Positions 1-10,739 of a stretch of 64,000 nucleotides of DNA are shown in pieces. Position numbers and translations under genes: made by a program. The notes under the pieces are model-generated. The model was not told the origin of the DNA, ran no database searches, and saw only the letters and a program-made list of their open reading frames with translations. The DNA is from Phytophthora sp. 'mugwort' (lineage: Eukaryota > Oomycota > Peronosporomycetes > Peronosporales > Peronosporaceae): the NCBI GenBank assembly GCA_033558025.1, contig JAUCEF010000016.1, positions 4,216,001 through 4,280,000 on the forward strand. Direction: 5' to 3'. Numbering within the stretch: the first letter of the stretch is position 1; the number at the start of each line of letters is the position of its first letter.

Positions 1-1280
1 TCACTGAGCATTGTCACGTGCGTTAGCGCTTCTCGCGACCACCTCTCGTTTAGGAATTTCACTCGAAGGATTGTCCACAAACGCACCTGCGTTCCACATG
101 TCACCGTTAGCTCTGAGGAAAGCAAGCCTTTCGAAGTTGGCTTCAGCCAACTTCGTCTGCGAGAAGAGACGCTCACGCGTTACTCGTGGGCGGTATCTTC
201 GTCAGAAGCGTATGATAGACCAGGGACTATCTTTCTGTCCGGCACGGCGCTGAGCCTTGAAGGAGAACTGCCGTGGCGAAGTCTGGTCTGTGATCATTCT
301 TGCGCTTCTCGCCGACGGACGGTCGATCAGCGACACTTTAAATCTCAGCAGGTGTCAACAAAGCGCCTGCTACAACCTTAATTGCAGCATTCTCAAAAGG
401 GTGAATGCACAACTTTTGATGCCGGATCCAGGTGTGGTTTTATTTCAGGATACCTCTCCAATAGTGAGCTGAATAGCAATCGGACGTCCGCCATAGATAT
501 CACCTCTTTTTGCAGCGTTTTGCACACAAAATACCCAGATGCACCGCCAGTGCTGCGAGAGTCCGGCGTGGATACAGAAGGGACAAAATCCTCGACAGAT
601 TCAACCTTCCGAATATCACTTCTGATGCGTAAGTACCTCGCATGTAGAGGACCAGCATGTGGCGTTCCGCTTGATGGGGAGTAGATCGGTAAACTTAACG
701 AGCTCAGCGCTGTTGTTCGGCTGTCGAAGCTGCACCATTAACGCGTTCACCGCGTACAACTCAGTCTCGTAGCTTCTTAAGTAAGCTTGCACGGCTAGGT
801 TCAGGCGGTGGCTAGCACACCCGACCGATGTACCGCAATCTTGGTTGCAAGTGACCGATTTGTAGTACAGTTGTCGCCGCCGACGAACAAAACCACGCGA
901 AGTGAGTTCTTGTAGAGGTCCAGAACTCTCTTAAAGTGGTCAATCTGAGTATCAGCCGTCTGTGACCTGTCGTCGAGCGGCGAAATTGGGAGCAGACGGC
1001 GCCGGAGAGTTCCACCGAAAATGTATACGGCGAAAAATGCGACATAGTGTGTAGAGCCGTGAGGCCATCCGTCAAAACGATACCAAGCGTATCTCTCGTT
1101 TCCTCTTCAATCATTTTGCCGATGCGTCCGGCAACAAGCCGCATTTTAAGCTTCAGAGTCTTGGAAGTCGTAGGGCGTAGCCGCGACATTCCACGGGTCA
1201 GGGGGTCATCGACTTCACAAGGAGGAAGGTTCCGCATCACAAACCAGCCCATACAGCAGTAGCGATGGCCATTCACCTCC
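1..1280 (-). pseudogene. hAT-family (BED-type) transposase relic
   Basis: Read on the minus strand, successive frames give pieces that match the oomycete BED/hAT transposase layout. A central part around 1050-1270 contains the stretch LTDGLTALHTMSHF. A middle part around 380-600 contains VEDFVPSVST and SMADVRLLFSSLLERYP. The C-terminal dimerisation region lies at about 10-200 and contains IPPTSN, LFSQTKLAEANFERLAFLRA and GDMWNAGAFVDNPSSE in different frames. hAT transposases are DDE enzymes that move cut-and-paste elements. Here many stops and frame changes break the reading frame, and the relic runs off the left window edge. The family call rests on the order and spacing of these motifs as I remember them. 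I see no terminal repeats or target duplication. Family assignment is fairly secure; exact limits are not. Confidence 0.6.
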
Positions 1281-1800
1281 GAGACAAACCCAAACGATAC
1301 TCGATGGACCCTTTATCCGCCCGCTGAGCTGTAGCCATCTCAGTAAGGTGCTCAGGGTGCTTCGTGCCAGGTGGGACAGTACGTTAGAGTAGCCAGTCGC
1401 TGGCCCTTGCTTGCGTGATCAATTGCAAGAGATCAGGTTAGCGAAAGCCTGCACCCTCCTTGAAGAAATAGGCGCAAAATTCTGAGCTCGTCGTCATTTT
1501 GAGGCGAGAGGGTGGGTGGTGGGCGCTGTACAAGGTGAGGGCTGGTTGAGGAGCTAGTAAATAGAGTGAGATGGTATTAAGCTCAAATCGATGTGCTATG
1601 ATTTTCGATGATGGTTGGTCCAGCGGACTCGAGGTTTAGAGGACTCGAGGTTTTGTAAATACTGAACTTCAGTATGTTCTTAGTAAAATCTTATGTATGA
1701 TATTATATTGGGTATTATTGCCAATTCGTGTATTTATTTTTTGCCGTTTGGGTCCGTAATAAATAATGTCCCCATTATTTGTACGGATTATTGATAAACA
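1281..1800. other. Intergenic, no gene seen
   Basis: No coding potential is visible on either strand. From about 1560 the sequence becomes AT-rich. It includes a short imperfect duplication of a GGACTCGAGGTTT unit at about 1625-1655. Confidence 0.5.
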
Positions 1801-2066
1801 CTAGCCGAGCGCCGCCGTCTACCCGGCGGTGGGTTTAGTTTTGGCCGCCGTATATTGAAAGCCCGTCGGAGAGCAGCGGAGGCGGGCAGGCCACATAAAA
1901 TATATATTTTAACTTTTAACCAATCGTTTAATTATATTTTCACCAATGGCCGCCTTCGGCGGAAGATTGTTTTAGCGAATGAGGGCCGCCTTCGCTGCGC
2001 TCGGAAGCCAATGAGATTGCGTCTAGAATCACGTTATGGCGTGACAGACCGACGGAGCGACGTTAG
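1801..2066 (-). repeat. Helitron-like 3' terminus, copy 1
   Basis: Read on the minus strand this segment ends with a perfect 6-bp stem hairpin (CCGCCG / CGGCGG at about 1814-1831), then CGCTCGG, then CTAG followed by T. Helitrons typically end in a short GC hairpin about 10 nt before CTRR, with insertion before T. Upstream of the hairpin it shares at least 60 bp (the stretch around CCGCCGAAGGCGGCCAT and the following AT-rich part, plus GTCTGTCACGCCAT) with plus-strand DNA at 11660-11970, so the two are copies of one family in opposite orientation. No Rep/helicase gene is present. Family recognition is by eye and the 5' end is unknown. Confidence 0.55.
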
Positions 2067-3533
2067 AGTTGAGTTATGAGATACATTTATTTCTGATCCC
2101 TGCTCCATAAGAATTGGCCACAGGAGCATTTAGTATTGTTTCTGTAAATTATGTTCATGTATCGGGAAATTTTATTTTATTTACGGGACATCACGGCGGT
2201 GCGAACAACGATGTAAATCTGATACAAGATCTAATTCAGGCATTTTTATGTGGCGGACTTGCGTCGGTAAAATTCATAAAATTATAATAAGATCGCGTCA
2301 TTTAGGAAAATCTCTATCTGCATGCTATGCTTTACCGGCGTACCTAATACAAGTAAGTATGTCATGTTCGCAAATCTTAGCTAGTTAATTTTTGCACGTC
2401 AGGCAGTATCATTTGCTGCGCTGCCAGTGTCCCATTTGCTTATGTTGCACGCAACCAAGATGCCCGCCAATCAAGTCGTCGACCGCCTCAACCACCAGAG
2501 GCCGCAAACCTCCTCTCGAGCAGACCAGAACTTTGGCACCGATTCTGCAACGCCTATCATCGCTAAGTGTGGATTTAAACCGAATTCCTTCTCTTAAATG
2601 ATATTGTAGCCAGAAACGTCGCCAACTACTTCCTCCAGTGGAAAAGTTAGCATTGAAAATCAGATGGAGGACCACAACTTTTTTCCTAGACCAGCTATTG
2701 GTCCCCGGATGGCTACAATCGATGCGTTAAGATCTCCTGTTGGTCCCAGGTTTTCAAACACACGAAAATCACTAAAAAAAAAACAAAGTTACAGTAAAAC
2801 TTCAACGAAACCACCGTTTCAAATTTAGAGCGGAATGGATCTTGCCAAAACTTAACCTGCATGTTAAACTGGATACAGCCGGAACTAGGATCATAAAACA
2901 GCACCACCGTCACAGGCATGCTTTGGGCTTTATTTGGAGCCCCTTTGAGTTCCACATGCTTTCATATTGACGAAGTTGGTCGGAGCCCCGATTAAAATTA
3001 AGAGCGGTCATTTTACGGAACGGATGGTCGTCTCAGTACCTTCTCTGTGTAAATGTATCGATTATTCTCTCTAAATTTTTATATTTGACCGAGCATTTAT
3101 AGTAACAGGATTGGATAGGCCATCAATGCAGTCTTTCAAGCCCGGAGGATGTAATTTTTATGAAGTCGTACTTATCCCAGCAGTAACGGTGATTCAAGCG
3201 AGCGATGTTTATCTATTAGAATATCCCTTAGATTCCCAATTCATCTAATTTTCCTCAAAAATCTTCATCATAACGATAACGCGGACTTTTTGAGCCCGTT
3301 GTCTAATGGTACACGTTACCAAACGAGTTCCGACCGTAGCGATAAACAAAAAATAGTAAGACATATCCATAATGGATTATCCACAAGATCCTAGATTTTT
3401 GAGTACGAGAACCTCAGTTCATTTAGTAGCATAGCATTGTGCATTGTTCGTCAAGTCTACGTACGTGAGTTAGTCGGCCAACTACTTCCTGTGATCTACC
3501 GGTATTCACCACAAATGGAAACGTGCTTACGCT
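2067..3533. other. Intergenic, no gene supported
   Basis: Only short frames without recognisable motifs occur here (for example near 2410-2680 on both strands). Base composition is AT-rich. I found no TE motif, RNA gene or clear regulatory site. Confidence 0.5.
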
Positions 3534-4595
3534 CTAGTTTTCGAGAACCACACGGTAGCGCACACGACCCTCACGAACCATGTCCAGGCCTTCATTCACC
3601 TTTGCCATTGGCAGCTTCTGGATAATCGGACGGACGTTCTTCTTTGCAGCAAGCTCCAACATGTCCTTGATGTCCTGAATACTGCCGATGGCACTGCCAC
3701 GAATACGCACAGCGCGAGGGACCAACAGCCACGGTGTGAATTTCACCTGGTCGTCCGGGAGACCCACCATGATGAACGTGCCGCGCTTGCGGACCAGGCT
3801 CAGGTACAGATCGTATGGCATGTTGTTGGCATCAGCGGTCAGCAACAGGATGTCGACACTTCCAGCAGCCTTCTTCTGTTGCTCCGGGTCGCTGAGATTG
3901 TAAAACTCATCAGCACCAAGAGAAAGAATCTCTTTTTCCTTATTGGCGGAGCGCGAGAAAGCAACCGGGGTAGCGCCCAGAGCACGAATGAACTGGATAG
4001 CAATGTGACCCAGACCACCAATACCGATGACACCGACGCGGTCACCCGCCTTAACACCTTCCTGCTTCAGGGGCGTGAAAACGGTAGCGCCGGCACAGAG
4101 TAGAGGAGCGGCCACGTCAGAGGGAATAGCCTCCGGAATCTTAAAAGCGTAGTTGTTGTCCACACGGACGTAGTCGGCGTAGCCGCCGTACGACCTGGCA
4201 CCTTCCTTATAGGTAGCATTATACGTCCAGACACCGTGGTCGCACACGGCGTCCTCGCCATCAGCACAGTCGCGACATTTGTCCTCGCGGTCACGGTTCA
4301 GGCACGCCCACACCTGAGCCCCGACGCCAACACGATCGCCCACTACCAGGTTCTTCACGCTTGGACCAGCCACCGTCACCTCGCCGATGATTTCGTGTCC
4401 TGCGACGCAAGGGTACGAAGCGGGACCCCAGCCACCGTCGATCGTGTGCAGGTCCGAACCGCAAATGCCGCAGTGCGTGATCTTGATCTCGACATCCTCG
4501 TCACCGAGAGGGCGTGATTCGTACTTCCAGGGCTTACACTCACCGGTGCTGTCAAAGGCGGCGTAGGCGTTGACGGTTCTCGGAGCAGTCGACAT
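3534..4595 (-). CDS. Zinc-dependent alcohol dehydrogenase, CAD-like (paralogue 1)
   Basis: 353-aa medium-chain dehydrogenase of the cinnamyl-alcohol/aldehyde-reductase type, expected to interconvert alcohols and aldehydes with NADP(H) in the cytosol. The GroES-like N-terminal half has the catalytic zinc motifs HCGICGSD (about residues 36-43) and AGHE. It is followed by a structural-zinc cysteine set (CLNRDREDKCRDCADGEDAVC region). The Rossmann half carries GIGGLGHIAIQF. A longer in-frame start exists 32 codons upstream (4691), but ATG 4595 is preferred because an oomycete core-promoter match lies between the two, and because paralogue 2 aligns from the same residue and is also exactly 353 aa. 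No intron is needed. The true substrate cannot be read from sequence. Intact and probably functional. Confidence 0.93.
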   Translation of the reverse strand: MSTAPRTVNAYAAFDSTGECKPWKYESRPLGDEDVEIKITHCGICGSDLHTIDGGWGPASYPCVAGHEIIGEVTVAGPSVKNLVVGDRVGVGAQVWACLNRDREDKCRDCADGEDAVCDHGVWTYNATYKEGARSYGGYADYVRVDNNYAFKIPEAIPSDVAAPLLCAGATVFTPLKQEGVKAGDRVGVIGIGGLGHIAIQFIRALGATPVAFSRSANKEKEILSLGADEFYNLSDPEQQKKAAGSVDILLLTADANNMPYDLYLSLVRKRGTFIMVGLPDDQVKFTPWLLVPRAVRIRGSAIGSIQDIKDMLELAAKKNVRPIIQKLPMAKVNEGLDMVREGRVRYRVVLEN

Positions 4596-4629
4596 GTCAA
4601 ATATTGTGATATGTCTTTGGGTCGGAGGC

Positions 4630-4645
4630 GAATTTGTAAATGAGC
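4630..4645 (-). promoter_or_regulatory. Oomycete Inr+FPR core promoter of ADH paralogue 1
   Basis: On the minus strand the sequence reads GCTCATTTACAAATTC, close to the published oomycete start-site consensus (GCTCATTYYNCAWTTT). It lies 35-50 nt upstream of ATG 4595, the usual distance in this group. It supports that ATG and the oomycete origin of the window. Confidence 0.7.
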
Positions 4646-4699
4646 TTTGAATACCAAGAATAGCGAGGTGATAATGAGTTCTTGGCCACATTTGTCACG

Positions 4700-5390
4700 C
4701 AGCGTGATTAGCCATGGAGGCGTTGATGATGGGGACAAGTCGTTTATGCAATCAGCGAACTTATAAGAGACTGAACAATTTGGTTTCCTATGCCAGTTGC
4801 GTATAACAAACATCGTTTTTGTCAAACGTGTGTACAGAAGTACTATAAAATGCTCCGTATTGGTCAAATTTGCGACAGTTTCCGATGTTGACGGGCGTGA
4901 ATTGCTTACGGTGGGCAGTTTAATTATTATTATCTAATTATTTCTTCTTAACCTTATATATTAAAGTGTGTGCAAAAGATTACTACATTAAATAGATGGT
5001 GGCAGTAAGTAACTTTTATTTTCGTGAGACTCCGAGTGCATTAAATTTAAACCAATCAGAAGAGGAGAGACCACCCCTGTTTCAGAAATTCAAATTGTTT
5101 CTCTGGCGTCCATCGAGGAGTCTCCCAACTTGGGACCCAAGCCCCCCCCCCCCCCCCCAGCCTCACCAGAACAGCCGTCGTACGTCAAAACTGTTTAGCA
5201 GCTGCCTGTTATCCAGCTGTGATCATTTGCTAATTTCATGTGCGTCTCCACCGATTGCTGCCCTCTGCCACCAGCCGGGGGAGGGGGAGGGGGCTGGGCT
5301 AGTCGTATGCCACGTCGTAGTCCACGTCAAGTTCCTCTAAGCAACCTAAAAAGCAGTAGTCGTCGACGCCGGGAGAGAAGCTGCGGCGAT
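4700..5390. other. Intergenic with a C17 homopolymer and a G-rich tract
   Basis: No gene is supported. Positions 5142-5158 are an uninterrupted run of 17 C. At about 5275-5298 four G-runs (GGGGG-A-GGGGG-A-GGGGG-CT-GGG) could form a G-quadruplex. Homopolymers of this length are also prone to assembly error. Confidence 0.55.
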
Positions 5391-6180
5391 GCTCTACATG
5401 TTAGATGAAGATGACAGCAGTGGACATTCACTACGCGAGCATGTGCTTGACTCCTGGTACATCGCAAAGCCGTCACTATACCGACGCCGAGAGGGTCAGT
5501 GGGAGCGATTACTCTATGATACGGAAAATTCGAATGCAACTGAGTTCTGTAGCACTTTCCAATAGAACGCGGGGCACGTTTCCGCCTTGTGAACCTCGTC
5601 AATGACAATCCTGTCCATGTCTCTGACGGTAGGTACCCCTTCGCGGCGGAGAAGAACTGGTATGGTGGTGCTGCTAATGTGCTTTGGCAGCCTCGGTAAT
5701 GAGGGTACATGGTCAACGAAAGCACAGTTTTTTTGTCTCGGCCATGGATCCATTGGGGCGTACGTTCATGGGGCTTCTGCGGTATTGCTAGGTTCGGAGA
5801 CCAGCACGCTCGTATGGCCAGATGAGGCTGAGCGATCCCAAATTTCGCTTCGCATTTACCGCAAGTACATCATCGTTAACAGCATCGGTCATGGCGGATG
5901 GTACTCTGCTCCCGCTAGAGTTCAAGCCCCATGCAAAAGGTGAAGCCTACTACACACGAAAGGATACTACGCGGTAAATGATCTCATAGTGTGCGATGAC
6001 GTTGCTCGTGTGCGTCATCTTGTCGTGGGATGGTCCGGGTCAGTTCATGACAATTATGTGTGGAGAAGCAGCCCACAAGCACAATCAACAAGCGTTCTTT
6101 CGCCGAAACGGGTACATACTCGGCGACTCTTCTTTCCAGACGTCGCCCGTTACCGTAATATCGGTGTTAAGTGTCACCCT
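5391..6180 (+). pseudogene. PIF/Harbinger (HARBI1-like) transposase fragment
   Basis: Plus-strand pieces in shifting frames fit a DDE_Tnp_4 (Harbinger) transposase. An N-terminal part starts at about 5395 (MLDEDDSSGHSLREHVLDSW). The catalytic core follows with KGYYAVNDLIVCDDVARVRH, then GWSGSVHDN with the second catalytic Asp, then YILGDSSFQTSP at about 6110-6150. The first catalytic Asp block (VDGT type) is not evident. The third acidic block is missing because homology stops where the pogo-like element begins. Frameshifts and stops are numerous. A dead, 3'-truncated copy. Confidence 0.6.
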
Positions 6181-6261
6181 CTGTTAATTGTCACCCTCCC
6201 GAATTGCCCAATCAGCGACTTGACTTCTGCCAGCGCACGATTTTGTGTTAATTGTCACCCC
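6167..6261 (+). repeat. Three copies of a TGTTAAKTGTCACCC motif
   Basis: The same 15-16 bp word occurs at about 6167, 6183 and 6246 in the same orientation. The last copy is the left terminal repeat of the adjacent pogo-like element; the others may be remnants of earlier or tandem insertions. Confidence 0.5.
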
Positions 6262-7868
6262 ATATAAAACCTCAGCCGTTCAGCGTGCTCCCCACTTCAG
6301 AAATCCCCGCCTCCACACTTCCAGCACGATGCGCATTCCAGTCAAGGGCAAGAGCAGAAAGCCGATCGAGTTCAAGAACACATCAGAGACGTTCGAGTCC
6401 AAATCGGCCGTCCTCGTTTACTACGACACGCACTCCATGTCCGCAGTTGTAGCGGCCTTTTGACCTGGAATTACGCCGCGCAACCGAGCTTATACCGCCA
6501 AGAAGCGGGTGGTCTTGCGGTGGAGACAGAGCCGCTCCCGCATCGACGCACAAGCCGCCAGCGCCAAGACGGCCAAGCTGAAGCGGTACAAATAGCTCGG
6601 CTCGGCGAATACGCTATCCGACGACGTCGAGCTCGACATCTACGAGTGGCTCGTCGCCGTGCGGCGAAACGGCGTGCCGGTGTCGGCAACGATGCTGCAG
6701 CAGGAGGCGCTCGAGATCGCCCGCACGTACGACGTGCCGCCGAGCGCGTTCGCAGCCTCATCGACGTGAATGGTCTCCTACCTTTCTCGCTACAGCCTGG
6801 CCCTCAGAGCAAAACCCCGGCAAGGTCAGTCTCCTCCTGCGGACTCCGTTGCAGTCGCGGAAGAGTTTGCCGCAACGGTGCGCCGCCGTATAGTGTAGGA
6901 GGGCATTGAGAAAATCTACAATGCAGACCAAACAGCCGTGTTATCCGAATACGTGCCTAAACACAGTTGACGAGCGAGGATCTAAAACTGTGTGGGTCAA
7001 ATGCGGTAGTAAAAGCAAAGAGACGCTGACCGCCATGCTAACGGCGGACAGTCTGGGGCGCTAGTACGAGCCGTGGGTCGTATTGAAGATGCGTCCGTCT
7101 ACTACAGCGGAGACACGCGTAGAGAACACGCGGCTGAGGCACGGCTTCAGCCGTAAACTGTGGCCAAGCCATTCAAAACCTCCAGAACGAACATGAGATA
7201 CCTATATTTACCAACTCGAAAGTCTGGCGAAACTCAGCGTTATCGATTCGCTTCTTGGAGCACTACTTCGACGAGCGCGACGACCGAGATGCTTCCGTCA
7301 TACTTTTGTGGGACGACTTCAGCGCCCACTGGACCGCTGAAGTCGCCCAGTACGCAGCTAGCAAAAACGACGTTTTACATCGTGTACCACCGGGGTACAC
7401 CCACTGCTGCCAGCCCGCCGACATCTCCTGGAACAAGCCATTGAAGGACCGGTTGCGGGCGAGTTGGCTGCAACATCTAAAGAGCGAGACGGGGGTGCGA
7501 GGCTTTTAGCTTCCGAAGGATACAAGGCTCATGCGCCAGACCGCTCACAAGTGGTGGGGTGGCTGCGTGCTGCATGGGAAGAGCTCAGTAAAGCGACGAC
7601 AAAGAGCGGGTACAAGAAGATCGGACTCCTTTTTGACGAGCGCGCTGAGGGGCAAGATGAATGTAGCAAGACTGTGGACGATGCGTTGGTAGCCATACTG
7701 GAGTCATTGTCATGCATTGACACGTCCGTAGGTGAGGTGAGCTGGGACGACGATGTAGTAGCTCGTTACCTGTAAAATAGTGTATATCGAACATCAATTT
7801 TCTCACTATCTGCACTTGAGGATTTTTATAAATTGGGCTAGGTGACATCAAGGGGGTGGCAGCTAACA
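6246..7868 (+). mobile_element. Pogo-like (Tc1/mariner superfamily) DNA transposon with degenerate TIRs
   Basis: The left end TGTTAATTGTCACCCC (6246-6261) is the inverse of the right end GGGGTGGCAGCTAACA (7853-7868), with 13 of 16 positions agreeing. A TATAAAA box at about 6263-6269 lies just inside the left end and upstream of the transposase start at 6329. No obvious TA duplication flanks it, so the exact edges are provisional. The body is about 1.6 kb, normal for a single-gene pogo element. Confidence 0.55.
6329..7775 (+). pseudogene. Pogo-like DDE transposase, broken
   Basis: ATG 6329 starts MRIPVKGKSRKPIEFK, followed by frame changes through a decayed CENP-B/Tc5-type helix-turn-helix region. 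The DDE core is recognisable: YNADQTAVLSEY near 6915, SVILLWDDFSAHWT near 7300, and VPPGYTHCCQPADISWNKP near 7385-7440, after which the C-terminal part continues in another frame (7464-7775, containing VVGWLRAAWEELS). These blocks are typical of DDE_1/pogo transposases in oomycetes. At least three frameshifts plus stops make it non-functional. A related fragment on the minus strand at 10158-10729 keeps the N-terminal half. Confidence 0.75.
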
Positions 7869-8050
7869 CCGAGATTACAGTATGATCCCTGCCTTTAAAA
7901 AGCCTGCCGGTTGTGTGGTGGATTCAGCCATGCGTTTTCCAACACAAAGCTAGCTAAGCCTAGGATTAAGTCGGAGCATTGCACTTGGCTACTCAAGACG
8001 AGGTTCCCATGGCTTAAGGGTATTCGCTTGAAATTGAAAAGCGGCGCCAC

Positions 8051-8380
8051 CTACGTTAGATAGTTCGAGATGTAACCTGTGCGTGAGTCATGTACAACTG
8101 GTTGCGGAACCAGCGCCTGAAGAATGGGAGGATGACATTGAGCAATGGCAGTAGACCTGGCGATCATCTCGATGAAGACGGTGAGCTGAACCTGGAGGTT
8201 CTCAAGGTGCTGACGGTGAAACGCGTCGTAATCAGCTGCTCGCGTATTTGATGGAAGTCGGGGGTAAGCGGGACTCAGCAATCCGTATTGTGAAACACCT
8301 TCAGCCTTAATCTTTATTCGCTGACGAATCAAAGCAGCGAGGCGTCGACTTGCTCCGTTGGCGGGTTTGTTCCCAGTCAA
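8051..8380 (-). other. Uncharacterised 109-codon reading frame
   Basis: An open frame on the minus strand encodes a His/Gln-rich, helix-prone sequence (DAFHRQHLENLQVQLTVF, later LVPQPVV). I do not recognise a domain. It may be the C-terminal scrap of a larger protein, as it has no promoter match and stands among TE relics. The region 7880-8050 before it shows nothing. Confidence 0.25.
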
Positions 8381-8659
8381 CCGAAAACATCGCCTATTTT
8401 CTCAGCGAAAAAAATGACTTGGTGTTATCAGCATTGACAACCCCTAGTCACTACATTTACTAAAACAAAAGATTAGATTTCAGTTAATTTTATGAAGTAA
8501 TTAAATACAGTCTAATCCTTTTCGCGCACATTTGTTGTTTGGTGCTGCTGAAGCAATGCAGAAGCTGTATGCGAACCTAAAAAGTATGTCTTTTTTTTCT
8601 GCGCAGAGATTCCGGTGTTGAGCTGCTACGTGAGCAAGAATGGAGTCTGCGCTGACCGG

Positions 8660-9180
8660 GGAAGATATCGTCCATACGTTCGTGGCTGGATCTGGCAAAA
8701 TACTTGCACAAGTATACGAAAGACTACCCCGGCCTCATCCAGCCGCAGTCATCACTGCTAAAGAAGGGCACCACATGGGAGTGGCGTCTCGAGCACCGAG
8801 AAGTTCGATTCGGTTCGAAGACAAACCTAACGTCCGAGCCGATCCTGATTTTCGCGGACGACTCGAAGCCATTCCACGTCGTCTGAGATGCCAGTGCCTT
8901 CGCCATCGGGTGCGCCCTGACGCATTTTGACGATGGGCCGAGAGCGAGTCGTCAGGCACCAGTCCATCCGGCTGAAGCCGGCGGAAAAGAACTATCCGGC
9001 ACACGACAAGGAACCCCTCGCGTTGCGCTACGCTCTGATTAAATTCAGATTCTACTTGCTCGGGGAGCAAACATTCGCTGTCTACACCGACCATGTATGG
9101 CTGCGGACAGCGATGATAAGCCCAACCTGTCACAGCAGATGGCGCGATGGCTGTCATTCTTCTCTGAGGGGAAAAGATAA
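8660..9180 (+). pseudogene. Ty3/Gypsy reverse transcriptase connection/RNase H fragment
   Basis: Frames on the plus strand give the RT-RNase H connection (LHKYTKDYPGLIQPQSSLLKK, then TTWEWR) and RNase H parts (DASAFAIGCAL, PAEKNYPAHDKEPLALRYAL, FAVYTDH, SQQMARWLSFFSE). The order is correct for a Gypsy pol. Two or three frame changes occur, and nothing of gag, protease or integrase flanks it. An isolated dead scrap of a different Gypsy subfamily from the larger elements further right. Confidence 0.7.
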
Positions 9181-9184
9181 TTAT

Positions 9185-10157
9185 TCCGCTAAAGTCTACC
9201 TAATTACCTAAAAGTTGCTAACATTATTTACCATTGTTTACCGTTATTTACCTAAACGGCGTTTGATTGATGTGCCCAAACGCGTCCCAAAAATGTGCCC
9301 AAGACTTAAATCGCGAGTGCCGGTCTGTAATTTTGTGACCTATTCCAGCTCCATCCACAACATACGTGATGGCTGGATATTACTTCGTTCTGCTGAAACA
9401 CTTCAAATACAGAGCATGGATCAACGACCGGCCAATCGGCAACCGAAAGCTTCATTAGCAAAGCACCACCTGAAGCCCCACGTGTCTCCGTTCGACCTTT
9501 TCAGTGTAGAACCTCACCGGCACAATGGCGTGCTGAAGTGGCACTGCTCTTGCATGCAGCGGACCACGGCACGGTTTGGATGAACCGTGCCTGGATTGGT
9601 GGATCGCCAAGATAGCCATTGTTGGTGGCTCAGAGGGGCATGAACCGGTGTTTGCACAAACGCACAGAAGAAGGCAACGAGGAGACCACTAGTGAGTAGG
9701 CGTGTAGGAAGTCATGAAGGGCAGGTTTAAACCACTCTAATGTAGTCACTTCAACATTTTCTTCCAACAACTCATGCTCTTCATTAACACGACGTATACA
9801 GTCGCTCAGCGAGATGGAGTTTCCAAGGTTCCCGATACTACTACAAGAACAGCAATAATGAGACCGCTACTACGTGTGCAGCAAGAACAGGACCTCTGGT
9901 TGCAAGGCGCGGCTGACGGTTCGCGTTGCGGTTGGTGAGCCGGGCGAAGTGGTCACAACAGGCAAACACACATGCGCCCGTGTGACTGCTTAAGAGGACG
10001 ACATGCGGGACGAAATGCAGGGGATGATCGAGGTTCATGCTCTGGAGGAGTTCCGCCTACCGCCTTCCAGGATTTGGACCAGCGCAAAGTGGCTTTAGGA
10101 TTATTCAGGAGCATAACGGTCACCCATATGGTCTTCTCAGCCTTGGCATTGATGGTT
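9185..10157. other. Intergenic or unrecognised
   Basis: A 122-codon plus-strand frame at 9215-9583 has no recognisable motif. The rest holds only short frames. Nothing is assigned. Confidence 0.4.
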
Positions 10158-10729
10158 CTAGTTGGAAGGACTAAAAAGGCAACTATAAGTCACAATACTA
10201 GCTCCAATACAAGTATCCATATTTAATTGTGATGAGATTTTCATTGGGTCACCTATTTGGCCCGCGTTGTACACTTTCGTAAAACCAAGGTTCCGCATCG
10301 CTGCCTGGACATCCTCGGCGAACGGCTGCAATAGCATCGGGTATTTCTGCCGAGCCCGCGTCCTCACCCTCATCGATAGCTTGTGGCTGCTGCCATCTCA
10401 CGATGCCCCAATGTCTTTGATGCCATAGTGAGCAGCCACTTCCTTCGCCTCTAAGCTAAGCACTTTGGCGATCACGGGAACGCCCTCCTTGCGCAGGTCA
10501 TTGGCCCACTTAACTAGTTCAGCCTCCGCTTCTGGGGGCAGCTCCGTGCCAATTCCTGCTGCGTGGGATCTTTCTTGGAGCTGCCGTTCGTGGCTGCGCA
10601 CTGATCCTGTAGGTTATCCTTCTCCTTCAGCCAATGCAGCACCAGTTTCCGGCGCGACGACTCGTAGGCTTCTGCGCTCAGGTTGAGGGGAAATGACCTT
10701 ATTACATGCAGAATATCTAACAACATCAA
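10158..10729 (-). pseudogene. Pogo-like transposase, N-terminal fragment
   Basis: On the minus strand three frames give, in order: a start-like segment (10729 down, containing LVLHWLKEKDNLQDQ), a CENP-B/Tc5-type helix-turn-helix (GTELPPEAEAELVKWANDLR, then VAAHYGIKD), and the entry to the DDE core (RVRTRARQKYPMLLQPF, then GFTKVYNAGQIG, where the usual pogo motif is YNADQT). Homology ends just after this motif, so the catalytic core is gone. The same family is represented at 6329-7775. Confidence 0.65.
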
Positions 10730-10739
10730 TCAGCGTTTC

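Noticed and set aside
4596..4691. Longer N-terminus for ADH paralogue 1
   Set aside because: The added 32 residues are not shared with paralogue 2 and overlap the predicted core promoter.
8501..8698. 65-codon minus-strand frame before the Gypsy scrap
   Set aside because: Overlaps plus-strand sequence with better (RT-linked) homology and has no motif.
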